Under the pieces are notes generated by a model. It searched no databases. It was given only the letters and a program-made list of their open reading frames with translations, and had not been told where the DNA came from. A stretch of 64,000 bases of DNA, from assembly GCA_963781265.1 (NCBI GenBank), contig CAWAFH010000003.1, positions 248,001 to 312,000 on the forward strand. Reading direction: 5' to 3'. Of the stretch, positions 41,294 to 49,961 are shown piece by piece. The position numbers were made by a program, and so were the translations under genes. The DNA comes from WHSW01 sp963781265. GTDB taxonomy: Bacteria; Actinomycetota; Thermoleophilia; Solirubrobacterales; 70-9. Numbering within the stretch: position 1 is the first letter of the stretch; the number at the start of each line of letters is the position of its first letter.

Positions 41294-42304
41294 ATCGTCA
41301 AGCGGCGGTCCACCGCCGCCCGCCGCGATCGCGGGCGCGAGGCCGCGCTCGCGCGCCCACGCCGCGCACAGCTCCAGGCCGCGATCGAGAGCGATTCGCG
41401 GCTCCCATCCGAGTTCGGTGCGCGCCCGCTCGATCGACGCCGTGCCGCGCCGATCGACGAAGGTCGGCGAGCGCGCGGTGAACGCAGGGGTGGTGCCTCG
41501 CAGCCGCGCCCAGCGCTCGCTCGCAGCCCCGGCGGCGACCAGCGCCGCCCGCGGCAGGCGCCGCGGCGCCGGCCCCCCGGCGATCTCGGCGATGCGGCTG
41601 AAGTACTCGTGAAAGCCGACCGGCCGTCCGTCCCAGGCGGTGTAGGCCTCGCCCGCGCGGCCGCGCTCGGCGGCGGCGAGCAGCGCCGCGACCAGGTCGT
41701 CGACGTAGATCGGCAGCATCGTCCCGTCGCCGCGGCCGGGGACCGCCAGGCGGCCGGCGCGCGCCAGCTCGAGCGGGCGCACCAGCCACGGGATCGAGCC
41801 GGGCCCGTAGACGTCGCCCGGGCGGACGACGACCGCGCCGCGCCGCCGCGCGAGCCGGTCCGAGGCGGACTTCGTGTCGATGTAGGGGATGCCGTAGGTG
41901 CGCAGGTGGGCGCGCTCGTCGAGCTCGCCGGGGGCGTCGTAGCCGTACACGACCACCGAGCTGACGTGCACCGCGCGCGCCCCGGCGGTCGCGGCCGCGT
42001 CGAGCACGGTCGCGGTCCCGGCGACGTTGACGCGGACGAAATCGGACATCGCGCCCCACTCGTGCACGAAGGCGGCGGTGTGGACGACCAGCCCGCAATC
42101 GGCGACGGCCGCCGCGATCCGCTCGGCGTCGGTGACGTCGGCGATGTGGGGCTCGATCCCGTCGCGCTCCAGCACCGCGGCGGCGCCCGGATCGACGTCG
42201 ATTCCGGTGACCTGCGCGCCGCGTTCGACCAGCGCCCGCGCCACGGCGCCCCCGATGAAGCCACCGGCTCCGGTCACCGCCACCCGCCTGCCGTCGAAGC
42301 TCAC
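41291..42304 (-). CDS. NAD-dependent epimerase/dehydratase (extended SDR)
   Basis: 337 residues. The Rossmann loop is VTGAGGFIGGAVARAL, Asp at the end of strand 2 (TGIDVDP) suggests NAD, and the active site shows VHVSSVVVYG with IDTKSASD. The usual YxxxK Tyr is replaced by an uncertain residue (YIDTKSASD keeps the Lys spacing). The family acts on nucleotide sugars, sterols or similar. ACGATA (42312-42317) gives TATCGT 7 nt before GTG 42304 on the minus strand. Confidence 0.8.
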   Translation of the reverse strand: MSFDGRRVAVTGAGGFIGGAVARALVERGAQVTGIDVDPGAAAVLERDGIEPHIADVTDAERIAAAVADCGLVVHTAAFVHEWGAMSDFVRVNVAGTATVLDAAATAGARAVHVSSVVVYGYDAPGELDERAHLRTYGIPYIDTKSASDRLARRRGAVVVRPGDVYGPGSIPWLVRPLELARAGRLAVPGRGDGTMLPIYVDDLVAALLAAAERGRAGEAYTAWDGRPVGFHEYFSRIAEIAGGPAPRRLPRAALVAAGAASERWARLRGTTPAFTARSPTFVDRRGTASIERARTELGWEPRIALDRGLELCAAWARERGLAPAIAAGGGGPPLDD

Positions 42305-42318
42305 CCGGCGGACGATAC

Positions 42319-42339
42319 GAGCGGCGAGCGGCGAGCGGC
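42319..42339. repeat. GAGCGGC heptamer repeat
   Basis: Three perfect copies between the divergent epimerase and PAP2 genes. Same unit as at 20043, 32135 and 54343. Confidence 0.75.
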
Positions 42340-42367
42340 CGGCGGCGCCGATTACACTCGCCCCGCC

Positions 42368-43369
42368 TTGCGCCCGCCACGCCTCTCCCGACGCCCCTCG
42401 CCCGCCCAGCGGACCGCGGTCCGCGTCGCGGCCGTCGGGGTGCTCGCGGCCGCCTTCGTGGTGCCGGTGGTGCGCCGCAAGCGCAAGATCCCGGCGAGCC
42501 TGACCGTCGGCGCGCTGGTCGCCGGGCCGATGGCCGTCGCCGTCCTGCGCCCGCGCACGCGCGGCCGTGACATCGCGCTCTACCTGGTCCAGATGTGGGG
42601 GTTCGTGATGGCCCACGAGCTGCCCTACGACGACCCGGCGGCGCTGCGGGCGCGGCTGCGCATCCGCTACCCGATCGTGATCGACCGCGCGCTCGGGCTC
42701 GGCCGGCTGCCGAACGCCCGGCTGCAGCGCACCTTCAGCCGCCCCGGCCGCGTCACCCCGCTCGACCGCCTGCTGGCGGCCGTGCACTGGGTCTGGTTCA
42801 TGGAGCCGCACGCCTCGCTGCTCTTCGTCCAGGCGCGGCACCCCGAGCGCTTCCCGCGCGCCGCGCGCCAGCTCGCCGCCACGTACGACCTCGGCTGCGC
42901 CCTGTACTTCGCCGTCCCGACCGCGCCGCCGTGGTGGTCGGCCGAGCAGGGCTACATCGACCCGCCGGTCGAGCACGTCGCGGCCGAGGTCGCCGAGGCG
43001 GAGGGGATCGAGGTCCGCCGGATCATGGTCGACGCCGGCGAGCAGGTCTGGCGCCAGGCCTGGGAGCCGCTCTATGACCGCTTCAACGGCAACCCGTGGG
43101 CGGCGATGCCGTCGCTTCACTTCGCCACCTCGCTGATGGCGGCGATCCACCTGGGCGAGGCGGGGCGGATCCCGGGGGCGATCGGCTGGGGATACGCGGG
43201 GACCCTCGCCTTCGCGCTCGTCTACCTGGGTGAGCACTACGTGACCGACCTGATCGCGGGGGCCGCGCTGGTCGCGGCGGTCCGCGCGGGGGAGCCGCTG
43301 GCCGAGCCCGCGGTCGAGGCCGTGAACCGCGTGCTGCGCCGCCTCGAGCAGGTCGCCAACGCCGCCTGA
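42368..43369 (+). CDS. PAP2/AUR1-like membrane phosphatase-transferase
   Basis: 333 residues, several hydrophobic helices. The PAP2 signature is in the AUR1/inositol-phosphoceramide-synthase form: MPSLHFATSLMAA supplies the first catalytic His and GEHYVTDLIAG the second His and Asp. It probably transfers or removes a phospholipid headgroup. TACACT at 42353-42358 lies 9 nt before TTG 42368; the frame is open further upstream but runs antisense through the epimerase gene. Confidence 0.75.
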   Translation: MRPPRLSRRPSPAQRTAVRVAAVGVLAAAFVVPVVRRKRKIPASLTVGALVAGPMAVAVLRPRTRGRDIALYLVQMWGFVMAHELPYDDPAALRARLRIRYPIVIDRALGLGRLPNARLQRTFSRPGRVTPLDRLLAAVHWVWFMEPHASLLFVQARHPERFPRAARQLAATYDLGCALYFAVPTAPPWWSAEQGYIDPPVEHVAAEVAEAEGIEVRRIMVDAGEQVWRQAWEPLYDRFNGNPWAAMPSLHFATSLMAAIHLGEAGRIPGAIGWGYAGTLAFALVYLGEHYVTDLIAGAALVAAVRAGEPLAEPAVEAVNRVLRRLEQVANAA

Positions 43370-43417
43370 GCGCCCCTGACGGCGTATCGACGGGCGGGCC
43401 TGCGAGGATGAACCTGG

Positions 43418-44608
43418 ATGGGGAGCCCTGATCCGACCGATCGAGACAAGGGGGATGAGCTCGAGGAGACGCTGGCGGATACGGCTGCCGAACCCGGGAT
43501 CGAGTCCGACGAGGACGACGAGGACGAGGATTACGAGCCCTCGTTCTTCGAGAACCCGAAGCGCCTCGCGCAGTCGGCCTTCATCATCCTCATCCTCATC
43601 CTCGGCATCTACGTACTGCTGCCGAAGCTGGTCGCCGACCAGAACGCGAGCGCCAAGCTCGGGGACGCGAAGCCCCTCTGGGTCGCGATCTCGTTCGCGT
43701 TCGCCGTGGTCATGTTCGCCGCCTACGTGGCTCTGTTTCGCGGCGTCGTGGGCGAGCGGGTGAAGCTGCGCTGGAAGGACTCCTACGACATCACGATGGC
43801 CGGCCTCGCCGCGACCCGGCTGTTCTCGGCGGGCGGCGCCGGCGGCATCGTCCTCACCTACTGGGCGCTGCGCAAGGCCGGGATGCCGCGCAAGGAGACC
43901 GCGGCGCGGATGGTCGCCTTCCTGGTCCTCCTGTACGCCGTCTACATGGCCACCCTGGTGATCAACGGAATCCTGATGAGCACCGGCGTCTTCGACGGCC
44001 CGGCGCCGCCGGGGATGACGATCGTCCCCGCGGCGATCGCCGGCGGCGTGATCCTGGTCTTCCTGCTGATGTCACTGGTCCCGGGCGACCTCGAGCGCCG
44101 CTTCTCCGGAGCCTCCCAGGAAAAGCTCTCGGGCCGGATCGTGCGCCGCCTGGCGACCGTGCCGGCGACCGCGGCGGTCGGCACCCGGGAGGCGCTTCGG
44201 TTCGTCCGCGAGCCGTCGCGCGGCGGGCTCGCGCTGCTCGGCGCCGTCGGCTTCTGGGCCGCCCAGATCGGGATCCTCTGGGCCTCGTTCCGGGCGTTCG
44301 GGGTCTCGGTTCCGCTGGCGGTCGTCGTTCAGGCCTTCTTCGTCGGCATGTTCGCCAACCTGATCCCGCTCCCGGGCGGGGTCGGGGGGGTCGACGCCGG
44401 GATGCTCGGCGCCTTCGCCCTGTTCGGCGTCCACAACATCTTCGCCGCGATCCTGCTCTACCGGATCATGGCGTTCTGGCTGCCGATCCCGCCGGGAGTC
44501 GTAGCCTTCCTGCAGCTTCGAAAGACCGTCCACGAGTGGGAGGAGACGCGCCATCCGGGGCGCCGCTCGGTTGCCGACCCGATCCCGGGATCGGCCATTA
44601 CTTCATAA
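43418..44608 (+). CDS. LPG-synthase-type transmembrane protein (UPF0104 family)
   Basis: 396 residues: an acidic N-terminus (DEDDEDEDYEPSFFENP), then about eight helices of the lysylphosphatidylglycerol-synthase transmembrane family. The ATRLFSAGGAGGIVLTYWALRKAG segment and LIPLPGGVGGVDAGMLGAFALFG are characteristic. No aminoacyl-transferase domain is attached, so it may be a lipid flippase or a glycolipid-assembly partner. Together with the PAP2 gene it suggests envelope-lipid work. The stop overlaps the trxB control palindrome. Confidence 0.8.
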   Translation: MGSPDPTDRDKGDELEETLADTAAEPGIESDEDDEDEDYEPSFFENPKRLAQSAFIILILILGIYVLLPKLVADQNASAKLGDAKPLWVAISFAFAVVMFAAYVALFRGVVGERVKLRWKDSYDITMAGLAATRLFSAGGAGGIVLTYWALRKAGMPRKETAARMVAFLVLLYAVYMATLVINGILMSTGVFDGPAPPGMTIVPAAIAGGVILVFLLMSLVPGDLERRFSGASQEKLSGRIVRRLATVPATAAVGTREALRFVREPSRGGLALLGAVGFWAAQIGILWASFRAFGVSVPLAVVVQAFFVGMFANLIPLPGGVGGVDAGMLGAFALFGVHNIFAAILLYRIMAFWLPIPPGVVAFLQLRKTVHEWEETRHPGRRSVADPIPGSAITS

Positions 44609-44626
44609 AGTAAAGTGATATAGACT
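44598..44626 (+). promoter_or_regulatory. trxB promoter with AT-rich 16-bp palindrome
   Basis: TTACTT-CATA-AAGTAA (44598-44613) is a perfect inverted repeat in an otherwise GC-rich region. TTACTT also serves as a -35 candidate, 17 bp before TAGACT (44621-44626). A dimeric repressor or activator bound there would cover the -35 and spacer. GGAAAG and ATG 44643 follow. Confidence 0.5.
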
Positions 44627-44642
44627 CCCATCGGAAAGACTC

Positions 44643-45665
44643 ATGGATATGAACGACGAGCAGCGCAAGACGGAGAACCTGATCATCCTCGGCGGTGGCC
44701 CGGCCGGTTACACGGCGGCGCTGTACGCGGCGCGCGCCAACCTGGAGCCGCTGGTGATCGAGGGCTTCCAGTGGGGCGGCCAGCTGCAGAACACCACCGA
44801 CGTGGAGAACTACCCCGGCTACCCCGAGGGCGTCATGGGGCCGGAGATGATGAACCAGTTCCGAGCCCAGGCCGAGAAGTTCGGCACCCGCTTCGTCACC
44901 GACGATGCCGACCGGGTGGAGCTCTCCGACGGTGGCGTCCAGCGGATCTCGATCGGCGACGACGTCTACACCGCCAAGAGCGTGATCCTGGCGATGGGCG
45001 CCGAGCCGCGACGCCTCGGCCTCCCCGGCGAGCTCGAGCTCTCCGGCCGCGGCGTCTCCACCTGCGGGGTCTGCGACGGAGCCTTCTTCAAGGGCGAGAA
45101 GGTCGCGGTCATCGGTGGCGGCGACTCGGCGATGGAGGATGCGATCTTCATCTCCAAGTACGCCTCCGAGCTGACGATCGTCCATCGCCGCGACGAGTTC
45201 CGCGCCTCCCAGATCATGCTCGACCGAGCCAAGGAGCGGCCCAACATCGAGCTGAAGACGCCGTACGTCCCGGAGGAGTTCATCGCCGGCGAGGACGGCA
45301 AGCTGCGCGCCGTGCGGCTGCGCCACGCCGAGACGGGTGAGACCTCGGAGCTCGAGGTCGGCGGCGCGTTCGTCGCGATCGGCCACATCCCGCGTTCCGA
45401 GCTGGTCGCCGACCAGGTGCCGACCGACGAGGACGGCTACGTGCTCACCGAGGGCAGGGCGACCCGCACCAAGCTCGACGGCGTGTTCGCGGTCGGCGAC
45501 CTCGTCGATCGCACCTACCGCCAGGCGATCACCGCCGCCGGCACCGGCTGCATGGGCGCCCTCGACGCCGAGTGGTACCTGCGCGACACGCCGCCCTCGC
45601 CCGAGGCGCACTGGCTGCCCGAGGGCGAGCCGGTCGAGGTCGCCCCGACCCTCGGCGAGGGCTAG
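44643..45665 (+). CDS. trxB: Thioredoxin reductase
   Basis: 340 residues. FAD-binding GGGPAGYTAALYAAR, the redox-active pair STCGVCDGAF (Cys-Gly-Val-Cys instead of the common Cys-Ala-Thr-Cys), the NADPH loop VIGGGDSAMEDA with HRRDEFRAS, and the C-terminal GVFAVGDL-TYRQAITAAGTGCMGALDAEWYL. It reduces thioredoxin with NADPH. No trxA follows; the next gene is convergent. The C-terminal 20 residues extend beyond the family core. Confidence 0.95.
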   Translation: MDMNDEQRKTENLIILGGGPAGYTAALYAARANLEPLVIEGFQWGGQLQNTTDVENYPGYPEGVMGPEMMNQFRAQAEKFGTRFVTDDADRVELSDGGVQRISIGDDVYTAKSVILAMGAEPRRLGLPGELELSGRGVSTCGVCDGAFFKGEKVAVIGGGDSAMEDAIFISKYASELTIVHRRDEFRASQIMLDRAKERPNIELKTPYVPEEFIAGEDGKLRAVRLRHAETGETSELEVGGAFVAIGHIPRSELVADQVPTDEDGYVLTEGRATRTKLDGVFAVGDLVDRTYRQAITAAGTGCMGALDAEWYLRDTPPSPEAHWLPEGEPVEVAPTLGEG

Positions 45666-46097
45666 AACCGGCCGCGTCCGCGCGGGCCTCGTCGAGCGTG
45701 TCGTACTGGTGCACGCGGACGATCGCGCCGTCTCGCAGCTCGTACAGCGTTGTCAGGTCAAGCTCGACGCTGACCCCGCTGGCGGCGCCGGTGCCCCACT
45801 GATGGCTGGGACCAGCACGCAGTCGCCGGCCTCGATGTAGTCGAGGTTGTCGACGTAGTACTCGCTGAACGGGTCGAGCCAGTCGCGCAGATACTCGCCG
45901 AAGCCGTCGGCGCCGCGGTACGAGCCGTCGATGCCGGTGGCGAGGCCGGACTGCAACGTGGTCAGCTCCAGGTCGGGCGAGTAGGCAGCGCCGATTGCTT
46001 CGCTGACGGCGGCGGCGCTCCAGTCGATCTCCGCCAGATTCACCCCCTGCAGCGGGGCGAAGATAGCCCGCACGGTGTCGACGTTCGCCTGCGACAT
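45664..46097 (-). pseudogene. SnoaL-like gene with a frameshift near the 3' end
   Basis: It starts MSQANVDTVRAIFAPLQGV, with LELTTLQSGLATG and FSEYYVDNLDYIEAGDCVLVP following. At about 45805 the frame breaks; the expected end (HQWGTGAASGVSVELDLTTL, then VHQYDTLDEARADAAG) is in another frame. One missing base explains it. ATG 46097 shares a base with the stop of the lysyl-oxidase gene. Its tail converges on trxB. Confidence 0.65.
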
Positions 46098-46933
46098 CAG
46101 ATCCGGCAGGGCCCCTCGAGCTTGCGCACGATCAGCTTCGACGGCCGCAGGAACAGCCGCGCCCGGCGCACGTTGTTGTCCTCGTCGAGCTCGTCGAGGA
46201 CGCCGTTCGGGTCGGCGCGGGTGGTCAGGCAGTAGTGGCCGCGGGGGATGCCGGTGATCTCGATCTCCTGCCCGGGGAGCGCGAAGGCGTAGGCGTCGGC
46301 CCACCCCGGTGAGATCCCCTGGGTCGCGATCGAGTCGCAGCCGACCGAGCCCGGGGGGTTGATCGGGTAGGTCGCGGTCGCCGGCGTGAACGCGCCGGGG
46401 AAGGCGGCGCGGGCGTCGGTGAGGCAGAAGCCGACCTTGCGCGAGCGTGCGAACAGCCGCGCGCTCGGCTCGCGGCGCAGCTCGTAGGAGGCGAAGTCGA
46501 GCACGTGCCAGTGGTTGTGGGCGGGGTGGTATCGCATGCAGCCGAACAGCCGCTCGTAGGCGATCCGGTCGACCGCACGGTCGAAGCCGCCGCTCGCGTC
46601 GGTGTCGGCGAACACCCGCTGCGACGCGTCGCGGTCGTTGAACGGGTCGCCGTCGCCGTCGCAGTCGAGCGACTCCGAGCTCGGGTAGACCTCGAGCGGG
46701 CCGTTGCCGTGGTTGCCGATCTCGTTGGTCATCCGCAGCAGGATCCGGGCGCCGTCGGGCGCGACGATCAGGTCGTCCTGATTGATCGCCAGGGTGACCA
46801 GGTCCGGCGGCAGGTCGGCCGGGTCGGCGGCGAGTCGCGCCGACGAGATCGCAAGCAGGAGGGTGATCGCGCCCGCCGCCGCCACCGCGACCGCGCCCGC
46901 GAGCCCGACCCGGCGCCACGTCGAGGGCTCCAT
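46097..46933 (-). CDS. Bacterial lysyl-oxidase homologue
   Basis: 278 residues with an N-terminal signal/anchor helix (about 10-32). The motif YHPAHNHWHVLDFASYELR matches the copper-binding histidine block of lysyl oxidases, and SRKVGFCLTD, DAYAFALPGQEIEITGIPRG and HYCLTTRADPNG-LDELDEDNN continue the family pattern. It would oxidise primary amines, using copper and a lysine-derived quinone, outside the cell. AGCCTA (46941-46946) gives TAGGCT 7 nt before the ATG. Confidence 0.85.
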   Translation of the reverse strand: MEPSTWRRVGLAGAVAVAAAGAITLLLAISSARLAADPADLPPDLVTLAINQDDLIVAPDGARILLRMTNEIGNHGNGPLEVYPSSESLDCDGDGDPFNDRDASQRVFADTDASGGFDRAVDRIAYERLFGCMRYHPAHNHWHVLDFASYELRREPSARLFARSRKVGFCLTDARAAFPGAFTPATATYPINPPGSVGCDSIATQGISPGWADAYAFALPGQEIEITGIPRGHYCLTTRADPNGVLDELDEDNNVRRARLFLRPSKLIVRKLEGPCRI

Positions 46934-46940
46934 CGGCGCG

Positions 46941-46959
46941 AGCCTACCGCGGCTACCTT
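46941..46959. promoter_or_regulatory. Divergent leaderless promoters
   Basis: Minus-strand TAGGCT (46941-46946) lies 7 nt from ATG 46933, and plus-strand TACCTT (46954-46959) lies 6 nt from ATG 46966. Only 7 bp separate the two -10 elements, so polymerases probably exclude each other. Confidence 0.5.
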
Positions 46960-46965
46960 GAATGG

Positions 46966-47940
46966 ATGCAACGCCGCGCCTGGACCCTGCTGCTCATCCT
47001 CGGCGCGATCTGGGGCGCCAGCTACCTGCTGATCAAGATCGGCCTGCGGGATCTCTCGCCGGGGATGGTCGCCTTCGCGCGGGTCGCGTTCGCCGCCGTC
47101 GTCCTCGTCGGCATCGCGGCCTCGCGCCGGGCGCTCGGCGGCTTTGCCGGGCGCACCGGCTGGGTGATCGCGATCGCGGCGACCCAGGTCTCCGGGCCCT
47201 TCGTGCTGCTCGCCGCCGGCGAGCAGGAGATCTCGAGCTCGCTCGCGGGGATCCTGGTCGCCTCGGCACCGCTGTTCACGGCCCTGCTGGCGATCTGGTT
47301 CGACGCGGACGAGCGGGCCGAGGGCGCGCGGCTGGCCGGCGTCCTGCTCGGCGTGGTCGGGGTGGCGCTGCTGCTCGGCGTCGACCTGGTGGGCTCCGCC
47401 GACCAGCTGCTCGGCGGGCTCGCCGTGCTGCTCGCCGGGCTCGGGTACGCGATCGGCGCGCTGCTCGCCAAGCATCGGCTCGCCGACCAGCCGCCGATCG
47501 GCGTCGCCGCCTGGGTGCTGGTCGCGGGCGCGGCCCTGCTCGTCCCCGCCGCCGTGATCGGGTTCCCGGACTCGACGCCCGCGCTCGGACCGGTCGCCGC
47601 GGTCGCGGTGCTCGGGGTGGTCGGCACCGGAATTGCCTTCGCGATCTTCTACTGGCTGATCGCCGCGGTCGGGCCGGCGCGGACCTACATCGTCACCTAC
47701 CTGGCGCCGGCGTTCGCGGTCGTCTACGGGGTCACGCTGCTCGACGAGCGGATCACGCCGGCGATGATCGGGGGGCTGGCGCTGATCCTGGTCGGCTCCT
47801 ACCTCGCGGTCGAGGGCCGCAGCCCGCTCGCGCTACTGCGGCGGGGTGGGCCCGCCGGCGCTCGCCCAGCGGCGCAAGAGGGGGGCGGGGCGGTAACGGT
47901 CGGCACCGAGCTCGGCGCTGAGCGCATCGAGCGTCGCTAG
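46966..47940 (+). CDS. EamA/DMT-family transporter
   Basis: 324 residues with ten helices in two EamA repeats (first: LLILGAIWGASYLLIKIGL; second: GLGYAIGALLAKHRLAD, with the late VTYLAPAFAVVYGVTLLDER motif). A drug/metabolite exporter of unknown substrate. The last 35 residues are a non-conserved tail that overlaps the convergent 3-hydroxyacyl-CoA dehydrogenase gene by about 108 bp. Confidence 0.87.
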   Translation: MQRRAWTLLLILGAIWGASYLLIKIGLRDLSPGMVAFARVAFAAVVLVGIAASRRALGGFAGRTGWVIAIAATQVSGPFVLLAAGEQEISSSLAGILVASAPLFTALLAIWFDADERAEGARLAGVLLGVVGVALLLGVDLVGSADQLLGGLAVLLAGLGYAIGALLAKHRLADQPPIGVAAWVLVAGAALLVPAAVIGFPDSTPALGPVAAVAVLGVVGTGIAFAIFYWLIAAVGPARTYIVTYLAPAFAVVYGVTLLDERITPAMIGGLALILVGSYLAVEGRSPLALLRRGGPAGARPAAQEGGGAVTVGTELGAERIERR

Positions 47941-49194
47941 GACGTTCGCGGGGCCGATCTCGCGGCCCCACTCGAACGGGCCCCGCGGGTGGTTGAAGCC
48001 GAGGCGCAGGGCCGTGTCGAGGTCGTCCGGGGTCCCGATCCCCTCGCCGGCGGCGAAACAGGCCTCGTTCACGAGCTGGCAGACGATCCGTCCGAGCACC
48101 AGACCCGGAGCCTCGCCCGGGGTGCACTCGACATGCTTGCCGAGCGCGGTGAAGTAGCGCCCGGCGGCGCCGAGCGCGGCCGGGTCGCCGCCGGGCAGCG
48201 CCGCGATCTCGACCACCGTCGCGCGCTCGAGGTCGGGCAACGCGACCCAGCGCACACCGCCCTCGATCTCCGGATCGCGCCGGGGTGGGGAGGCCGGGGC
48301 CGCCGGCGGGGGAGGGTCGTCGGGGCGATGCGGGCCGTTGTCGTAGCGATACCAGCCGCCGCCGGTCTTGCGGCCGAGCCGCCCCGAGTCGACGATCCGC
48401 TGCTGGAGCGGGTGCGGGCGCCAGCGCGGCTCGCCGAAGCTCTGGTCGAAGAACGAGCGGGCGACGCTGAGGTTGACGTCGATCCCGATCAGGTCCTGAA
48501 GCTCGAACGGCCCCATCCGGTAGCCGCCGCCGATCCGCACGATCCGGTCGATCTGGTCGACGGCGGCGATCCGCTCCCCGAGCAGCCGCAGCGCCTCGAG
48601 CCCAAACGGCCGCGCCGCGCGGTTGGCGAGAAAGCCGATTCCGTCGCCCGCGAGCACGGGCGTGCGCCCCATGCGCTCGGCGACCTCGGTCGCGAGCTCC
48701 AGCGCCGCCGGGCCCGTCGACTCGCCGGCGACCACCTCGACCAGCCGCATCAGCGGTGGCGGGTTGAAGAAGTGCATGCCGCAGATCCGCTCCGGTCGCT
48801 GCGCCCCGGCGGCGATCGCGGTCACCGACAGCGACGAGGTGTTCGTGGCGAGCACCGCGCCGGGGTCGCAGGCGGCCTCGAGCCGTGCGAACAGCGAGCG
48901 CTTCAGCTCGACGTTCTCGGGGGCCGCCTCGACCACGAGGTCGCAGCCGCCGAGGTCCTCGAGCTCGCCGGCTCCGTGGAGTCGCGCGCTCGCCTCCGCC
49001 GCCGCCGCCTCGCTCCAGCGGCCGCGGTCCGCCCCCTTGGTGAGGTCGCCGCGCAGCCGCTCGAGGCCGCGCTCGAGCGCCTCCTCGTCGGGGTCGTGGA
49101 GGAACGTCTCGTAGCCGCCGAGGGCCGCGAGTTGCGCGATCCCGGCGCCCATCGTCCCGGCGCCCGCAACTCCGACCCGCTCGGCCACGCTCAC
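47833..49194 (-). CDS. 3-hydroxyacyl-CoA dehydrogenase with duplicated C-terminal domain
   Basis: 453 residues. The NAD-binding loop is GVAGAGTMGAGIAQLAA; TNTSSLSVTAIA and GMHFFNPPPLMRLVEVV are the catalytic-core motifs. Two 3HCDH C-terminal helical domains follow, the second around LGFNHPRGPFEWGREIG. It oxidises 3-hydroxyacyl-CoA to 3-ketoacyl-CoA. GTG 49194 overlaps the stop of the enoyl-CoA hydratase gene. The order ACAD, hydratase, dehydrogenase follows the beta-oxidation steps. Confidence 0.92.
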   Translation of the reverse strand: MSVAERVGVAGAGTMGAGIAQLAALGGYETFLHDPDEEALERGLERLRGDLTKGADRGRWSEAAAAEASARLHGAGELEDLGGCDLVVEAAPENVELKRSLFARLEAACDPGAVLATNTSSLSVTAIAAGAQRPERICGMHFFNPPPLMRLVEVVAGESTGPAALELATEVAERMGRTPVLAGDGIGFLANRAARPFGLEALRLLGERIAAVDQIDRIVRIGGGYRMGPFELQDLIGIDVNLSVARSFFDQSFGEPRWRPHPLQQRIVDSGRLGRKTGGGWYRYDNGPHRPDDPPPPAAPASPPRRDPEIEGGVRWVALPDLERATVVEIAALPGGDPAALGAAGRYFTALGKHVECTPGEAPGLVLGRIVCQLVNEACFAAGEGIGTPDDLDTALRLGFNHPRGPFEWGREIGPANVLATLDALSAELGADRYRPAPLLRRWASAGGPTPPQ

Positions 49195-49961
49195 CGGCCG
49201 CGGTATTCGGGGCGGCGCTTCTCCAGGAAGGCCTGCATGCCCTCGACGCGGTCCTCGGTCGCCATCGCGAGCTCGTAGAGGCGACGCTCGTGCTCGAGCC
49301 CGGCGGCGAGACCGGTCTCCTCGGCGGCGAGCACCGCCTGCTTGGCGAGCTTGGAGGCGAGCGGGGGGCGCGAGGCGACCCGCGCAGCGAGCTCGAGCGC
49401 GCTCGTGAGCCACTCCCGCTTGCCGGTGACCTCGTTGACGATCCCCATCCGGGCCGCTTCCGCGGCGTCGAAGCGGCGTCCGGTGAGGACGAGCTCCATC
49501 GCCCGCTGCTTGCCGACCGCGCGCGCCAGCCGCTGGGTGCCGCCGCCACCCGGGATGATCCCGAGGGTGATCTCGGGCTGGCCGAACTCGGCCGTCTCGG
49601 AGGCGACGATCATGTCGCAGGTCAGGGCCAGTTCGCAGCCGCCGCCGAGCGCGAACCCGGAGACCGCGGCGATCATCGGCGTCCGGCACTCGGCGACCCG
49701 CTTCCAAAACGCGGCGGCCGGATGAAAGAGCGCGTCCTGGAACTGGCGCTCGGAGAGCGCGCGGATGTCGGCGCCGGCTGCGAACACCTCGTCGGAGCCG
49801 GCGATCACGATGCAGCGCACCTCGGCGTCGGCGTCGAAGCGCTCGAGCTGCTCGGCGAGGTCTGCCATCAGCTCCGGAGAGAGCGCGTTGCGCGCCTCGG
49901 GGCGGTTCAGCCGGCAGAGCGCGACGTGGTCTTCGATCGAGGTCTCGACCAGCGGCGTCAC
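49191..49961 (-). CDS. Enoyl-CoA hydratase
   Basis: 256 residues, crotonase family. The oxyanion-hole loop IAGSDEVFAAGADIRAL and SGFALGGGCELALTCD are present, as are the two catalytic glutamates: QPEITLGIIPGGGGTQRLAR holds the second and CELALTCD leads to the first. C-terminal FLEKRRPEYRGR is typical of EchA. Coupled to the neighbours by 4-bp overlaps. Confidence 0.93.
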   Translation of the reverse strand: MTPLVETSIEDHVALCRLNRPEARNALSPELMADLAEQLERFDADAEVRCIVIAGSDEVFAAGADIRALSERQFQDALFHPAAAFWKRVAECRTPMIAAVSGFALGGGCELALTCDMIVASETAEFGQPEITLGIIPGGGGTQRLARAVGKQRAMELVLTGRRFDAAEAARMGIVNEVTGKREWLTSALELAARVASRPPLASKLAKQAVLAAEETGLAAGLEHERRLYELAMATEDRVEGMQAFLEKRRPEYRGR

